64,000 bases of DNA, taken from NCBI GenBank assembly GCA_028023455.1, contig JAQFVV010006700.1, positions 308,001-372,000 of the forward strand, given 5' to 3'. Shown piece after piece: positions 60,540-64,000 of the stretch (its first letter is position 1; each line of letters starts with the position of its first letter). A program made the position numbers and the translations under genes. Under the pieces are notes generated by a model. The model saw only the letters and a list, made by a program, of their open reading frames with translations. It searched no databases and had not been told where the DNA came from. Origin of the DNA: Epiperipatus broadwayi (Eukaryota > Onychophora > Udeonychophora > Euonychophora > Peripatidae).

Positions 60540-61200
60540 TGTTAGATGACTGCTAAATGATCTTTTTTATCACAGTTTCTTCATTTTTATTTTGGTATTT
60601 ACATTTATTTCTTAGATGTCTGGGTTTATTGCAACAATAGCATTTTTGTCTTTCTAATACTACAATGATTTGAAATATTTTTCCTTGCTTTTTGTTTCAT
60701 AAATGAGATTTTCCACAACTGTTGTGGCTTTGTTACTTGGACATGTTATTTTGTACAGCTTTTTGTGTGACACATTTCTCCATAGCCCATTTATAACTTA
60801 GGTCATGGTGGCTCAGCAATAGTTTTCTAAAATTCTCATCTGCCATACCATATAACAGTTGTTCTAATTGTGAATCATTATTTTAGGATCAAACTTACAG
60901 TCTTTAGCTAATCTACTTGAAGATAAATCACAATCCATGTATTTTTAATATGGTAACTGCTTTTTATTTCTCAATCTTAGCTGCACTACCCATTTGTTTA
61001 TACAGAAATTCCTCTGATCATTTGGGATCCATTAAGCTATTCATAAGCTGCATGATATCTTAGCCTGAAAAATAGAGAAATGTTGTTACTCTGAGATGCT
61101 TATTTTCTACTTCATTAAAGAATATAAAGTATTGTTCATAGTTTTTCTATGAATCTACATTGTTTATATCAAATTCACAAATCGTAGTATTTAATGCCAT
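60540..61200 (-). pseudogene. gypsy Gag with CCHC zinc knuckle
   Basis: The likely start is the ATG at 61200 (MALNTTICEFDINN). Readings in one main frame with stops give NYEQYFIFFNEVENK and LRVTTFLYFSG, then LEQLLYGMADENFRKLLLS with a ...WAMEKCVTQKA helix, as in K02A2.6-type Ty3/gypsy Gag. A perfect zinc knuckle C-x2-C-x4-H-x4-C (CYCCNKPRHLRNKC) lies at 60642-60601. The knuckle binds RNA during packaging. Tryptophan codons appear to have mutated to stops in several places. Confidence 0.72.
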
Positions 61201-61251
61201 CATTTTCTGTTATGTTCTGCAAGTTCTATTCTGCTCATGACTACACCATCT

Positions 61252-61904
61252 ATGATCTGGGGTCCCTAAGACCATTTATCTAGTGATTTAAACAAACAAT
61301 GTGCATTAGAAATATAAATATGTAATGTTTATTTAATAACAATAATAATGAGGTGGAAACATAAAAAATATAATAATCCATAAATATTTGTGCCTTCAAA
61401 TCAAATGTTTCTTGAAACACAAATGAACATATTTTAACAAATGCAAATGGTCTTTTGACATGATTAACTTTTTGCCATTTAAATCTCTAATACAGAATAC
61501 AATTTCTCTCTTGTAGTTTGATTAATATTCTGTTAATTACCCTTTTCTGGGAATAACGATTTCTATACATGAACAAGTACTTCTCACTCACTGCTATTCC
61601 ATTTTAAACTGATCACTGCTTATCAGTCTATAATGCAATTATTACTGATCATGTTTGACTGATCTCTTACAACTTTAATTCCACTCTAGTCCATTTGCAT
61701 AGGAAATTTATTTACACTCTCTAATTTGTAAGCAAATGCCTTTATTTGCATACAAATTCTATTTCAATTTGGATGATCTCATTAGATTTTCAAGAGTAAT
61801 TTTTTTACAAAAGCGAATGTTTTAGAAGTGAAGAAATCTAAGGATATTTACAAAAATAAACAATCTTTATTTACATATACATTTTTATATGCGAAGACAT
61901 TCCA
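61252..61904 (-). repeat. gypsy LTR (5' LTR in element direction)
   Basis: The outer edge TGGAATGTCT abuts the GAATAT duplication. Just inside, on the minus strand, ATGGTGTAGTCATGAGCAG follows, in the place expected for a primer-binding site, though no tRNA match is assigned. Confidence 0.75.
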
Positions 61905-62040
61905 GAATATCATTAAATGAAAATTTTTAATGCTTTTAAAAAATATTATGATATCAGGAAATCCATGTCTCACAACCCTACAAAAGATTTAGCAGAATAA
62001 AAGCCATATATTAAATTAATTTATTTTAAATATCTTAGCT
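61905..62040 (-). pseudogene. LINE fragment, right arm (outer part)
   Basis: Read on the minus strand this gives FILLNLL-GCETWIS and matches 58415-58520. It was separated from 58690-58872 by the insertion of the LTR element. Confidence 0.6.
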
Positions 62041-62044
62041 GATT

Positions 62045-64000
62045 TAAAATTAATTCAATTCACTATTGTTATTCAAGAAAAATATTTATATAAAATTTTA
62101 AATATGCAGTAAGAAGTTGCTATTTTCTTACAGCAAAAAGTTGATTGAATTATGGTAGCAAATAGAGCAGCTCAATTGTTTATACTGACAATTCTTGGAG
62201 TGCATTGCTTTGGTTAAGTGATATTCAACAGTTGTCCTGAGAACATTAACATCATTAAGAGTATGTTACAAATAGAACTAAAATGCTGCAACTGGAGTTC
62301 TTGTAATTTTATCACTGCATAGAATGGACATGTTTATAGTCGTCTTTAAAAACTTGTTACATTTTAAATTTTTAAGTGATTAATTTCTAAAATCATGGGA
62401 GGATAAACCCAAAATGTCTGGCCATTCCAGGGGATATAGCAAAATGTAAGACAAAACAAAAACCACAGGTCAGCTATAAAAAAAATTCCGTTGTTAAAAT
62501 CTAGAATGTCATCTATTTATTTGTGATGAATACAAACCCCATTGTGTGTATATGGATATCATATTTCTGATCTATGAATTTCAAAAGATCGATTAACTCA
62601 ACTTACGTGTAATATTAAGCAATTTAAATTTCACTTTCCTAATTTTGAAAGAAAAAGCTAGCATTTATTGTTCACTTAGATATAACCGAATTTTGTCAGT
62701 GAAAAAAAAACTTTTTTTTTCAAATGTCAAAGTGTTGACCGAGAAGCGAACCCAGGCCAGCTGCTTGGAACGCAGCTATGCTAACCACTAGGCCACCAAA
62801 GCTCTTTTTATACATTATTACCCATAAAAAGGAAAATAAAACCACTGATGTGTGATTTTGCATCATGTAAGTACCTGTTGTTTAAAAGCTTGGATTCATT
62901 TATATGCTTAAAAGAAAATATAGGAAATTTAAACATGAAAGAATTGGATACAAATCTGAGATAGTTATTATTCATGCTTGTCTTCTCTACTTAAAGGAAA
63001 GTCATCCCTATGCATTAGGATCAAAAACCAGGAACCAGAAGCTCAATGGACTAGTGGGTGAAAATGGATAGACTATCACTATTTCTATGTGTGTATATAT
63101 ATATTGTTAAAAGAAAAGGAGGGTTTACGTTTGTTCATATTTTATTTTAAATTAAATCGTATATATATATGCATTATTACAGAATTCACATAATAAAAAG
63201 GTCGGAGAGATTCATTTTTGTTTTTATTATTTAAGCTCTTACTGATGAAATAGATTAATACAACCTAATGTTTTCAAGCATTTAAAATTTTAATATATAT
63301 GCCAGATTTAACTCGGGGATATTCGTACAGAGAAAGGATTTCCCTACAATAGAGTGTTTTTTTTATGCTAGTTTAATTATTTAGAAATTACATTAATGAA
63401 TAAATAGAGATCAATTTTTATTTGATTACATTTTTTTTTTTTTATCATTGTATATTCTATCTAAAGTCTCGGGAAGACATTTAAAATCTCTCCTTCAGTT
63501 TTTATACAGCGTATTGTTATGCAACACATCTTTGAGTTTCATATATACATATTTTATTATGATTCTTATTGATTCTATACAGTAATAGACTATCAATTAT
63601 GTATGATAAATTAGAAATTATTTATATATTAAAGAAATATAGTATTGTATTTTTTTAAACTAGCTACAATTTTAGTCTATTGCATATATCATTTGTTTTT
63701 GTTCTTTTATATATTTTATTATTACTATTATAAATTTTTGATTATTAACCAATAAATTTAGAGTTGATTAAAATCCAGAGAATCTGTCTAATTATTTCTT
63801 TAGAATATGCAAGGCAATTTTTGGTACTTAAAGTTTGATCCAGGATCAAACCCATCTTGGTAAGTGTAATAGATTTAGGTACATGCTTATTTTCTTACAT
63901 ATTAACATTACTATTAGGTCCAATTAGATATAGATGTTATATTTATCATTACATTGAAATATTTGTTTACTTATATAAATCAATATTACTGGTAGAAATA
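62045..64000. other. AT-rich sequence, no further gene seen
   Basis: Apart from the tRNA-like sequence at 62732-62802 no open frame above background or repeat partner was found. Confidence 0.45.
62732..62802 (-). tRNA. tRNA-Gly(TCC)-like sequence, decayed
   Basis: 71 nt on the minus strand. Box A is TGGCCTAGTGGTTAGCAT. The anticodon arm AGCTGC-GTTCCAA-GCAGCT has anticodon TCC, and box B is GGTTCGCTTCT. The body is close to the animal tRNA-Gly(TCC) consensus, but the acceptor has two mismatches, T-stem pairs are lost (TTCTCGG for TCCCGG) and no T-run terminator follows. It is most likely a pseudogene. Confidence 0.6.

Larger units (their letters stand above)
58873..61904 (-). mobile_element. 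Ty3/gypsy element, internally deleted, inserted in a LINE arm
   Basis: LTRs of about 0.65-0.73 kb lie at 58873-59598 and about 61252-61904 in direct orientation. Shared runs include TCCCTAAGAC, ATAATCCATAAATAT and TTTACAAAAATAAACAATCT. On the minus strand the element starts TGGAATGTCT. It is flanked by GAATAT on both sides (58867-58872, 61905-61910), a target-site duplication. The 1.65-kb interior holds gag and part of the protease on the minus strand but no RT, RNase H or integrase, so it depends on another element or is dead. Confidence 0.8.

Noticed and set aside
1-64000. CRISPR arrays, bacterial operons, Shine-Dalgarno sites, rRNA genes
   Set aside because: There is no regularly spaced short-repeat array and no prokaryotic gene organisation. 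The window is eukaryotic.

Overview
This is an extremely AT-rich (by eye roughly three-quarters A+T), intron- and repeat-dominated stretch of an animal nuclear genome. Only one protein gene of the host is recognised with confidence: an F-box gene related to vertebrate FBXO39 on the minus strand. Its 5' exon lies at 11513-12620. A second exon at 1216-1377 is joined across a ~10 kb intron, and the 3' end lies off the left edge. The animal-type F-box gene, introns and the mix of non-LTR, LTR, Penelope-like, pogo/Tigger-like and TTAA-type elements point to an invertebrate, possibly an arthropod. The species cannot be fixed from the sequence.

Layout. 1-12.7 kb: the F-box gene, whose giant intron holds a Penelope-like element (PLE; reverse transcriptase, then GIY-YIG endonuclease), a second PLE fragment and a hammerhead-like fold. 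14.3-15.5 kb: a 60-bp tandem duplication and a TTAA-flanked transposon. 15.7-17.1 kb: palindromic repeats carrying hammerhead ribozyme motifs, including one with every core element (16637-16697). 17.4-20.9 kb: a broken LINE with endonuclease, RT and CCHC finger. 22.8-23.3 kb: a second LINE type. 25.1-26.9 kb: two 5'-truncated PLE copies head to head, forming a 1.8-kb inverted repeat, one arm split by a palindromic element. 28-32 kb: pLTR-like, palindromic and tandem repeats. 33.7-35.3 and 43.3-44.4 kb: two opposite-facing copies of one pogo/Tigger-like TIR element. 35.4-42.2 kb: decayed Ty3/gypsy material in the order pol-LTR-gag, the gag split by a TIR element that itself holds a LINE fragment. 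47.0-48.1 kb: two candidate minus-strand exons of an unknown gene. 49.7-53.4 kb: a dispersed repeat family and a tRNA-like sequence. 55.5-56.1 kb: SINE-like and LINE RT remnants. 58.4-62.0 kb: an inverted LINE pair with a gypsy element (LTRs, gag, GAATAT target duplication) inserted into one arm. 62.7 kb: a decayed tRNA-Gly(TCC).

Nearly everything between the exons is transposon debris at different stages of decay, with at least two clear nests (40.3-41.1 kb and 58.9-61.9 kb). The most interesting theme is the repeated hammerhead-type folds. They sit inside inverted repeats, as known for Penelope-like elements. The two copies near 16.6 and 17.0 kb show a compensatory base-pair change. No CRISPR array, rRNA, operon or bacterial feature is present.
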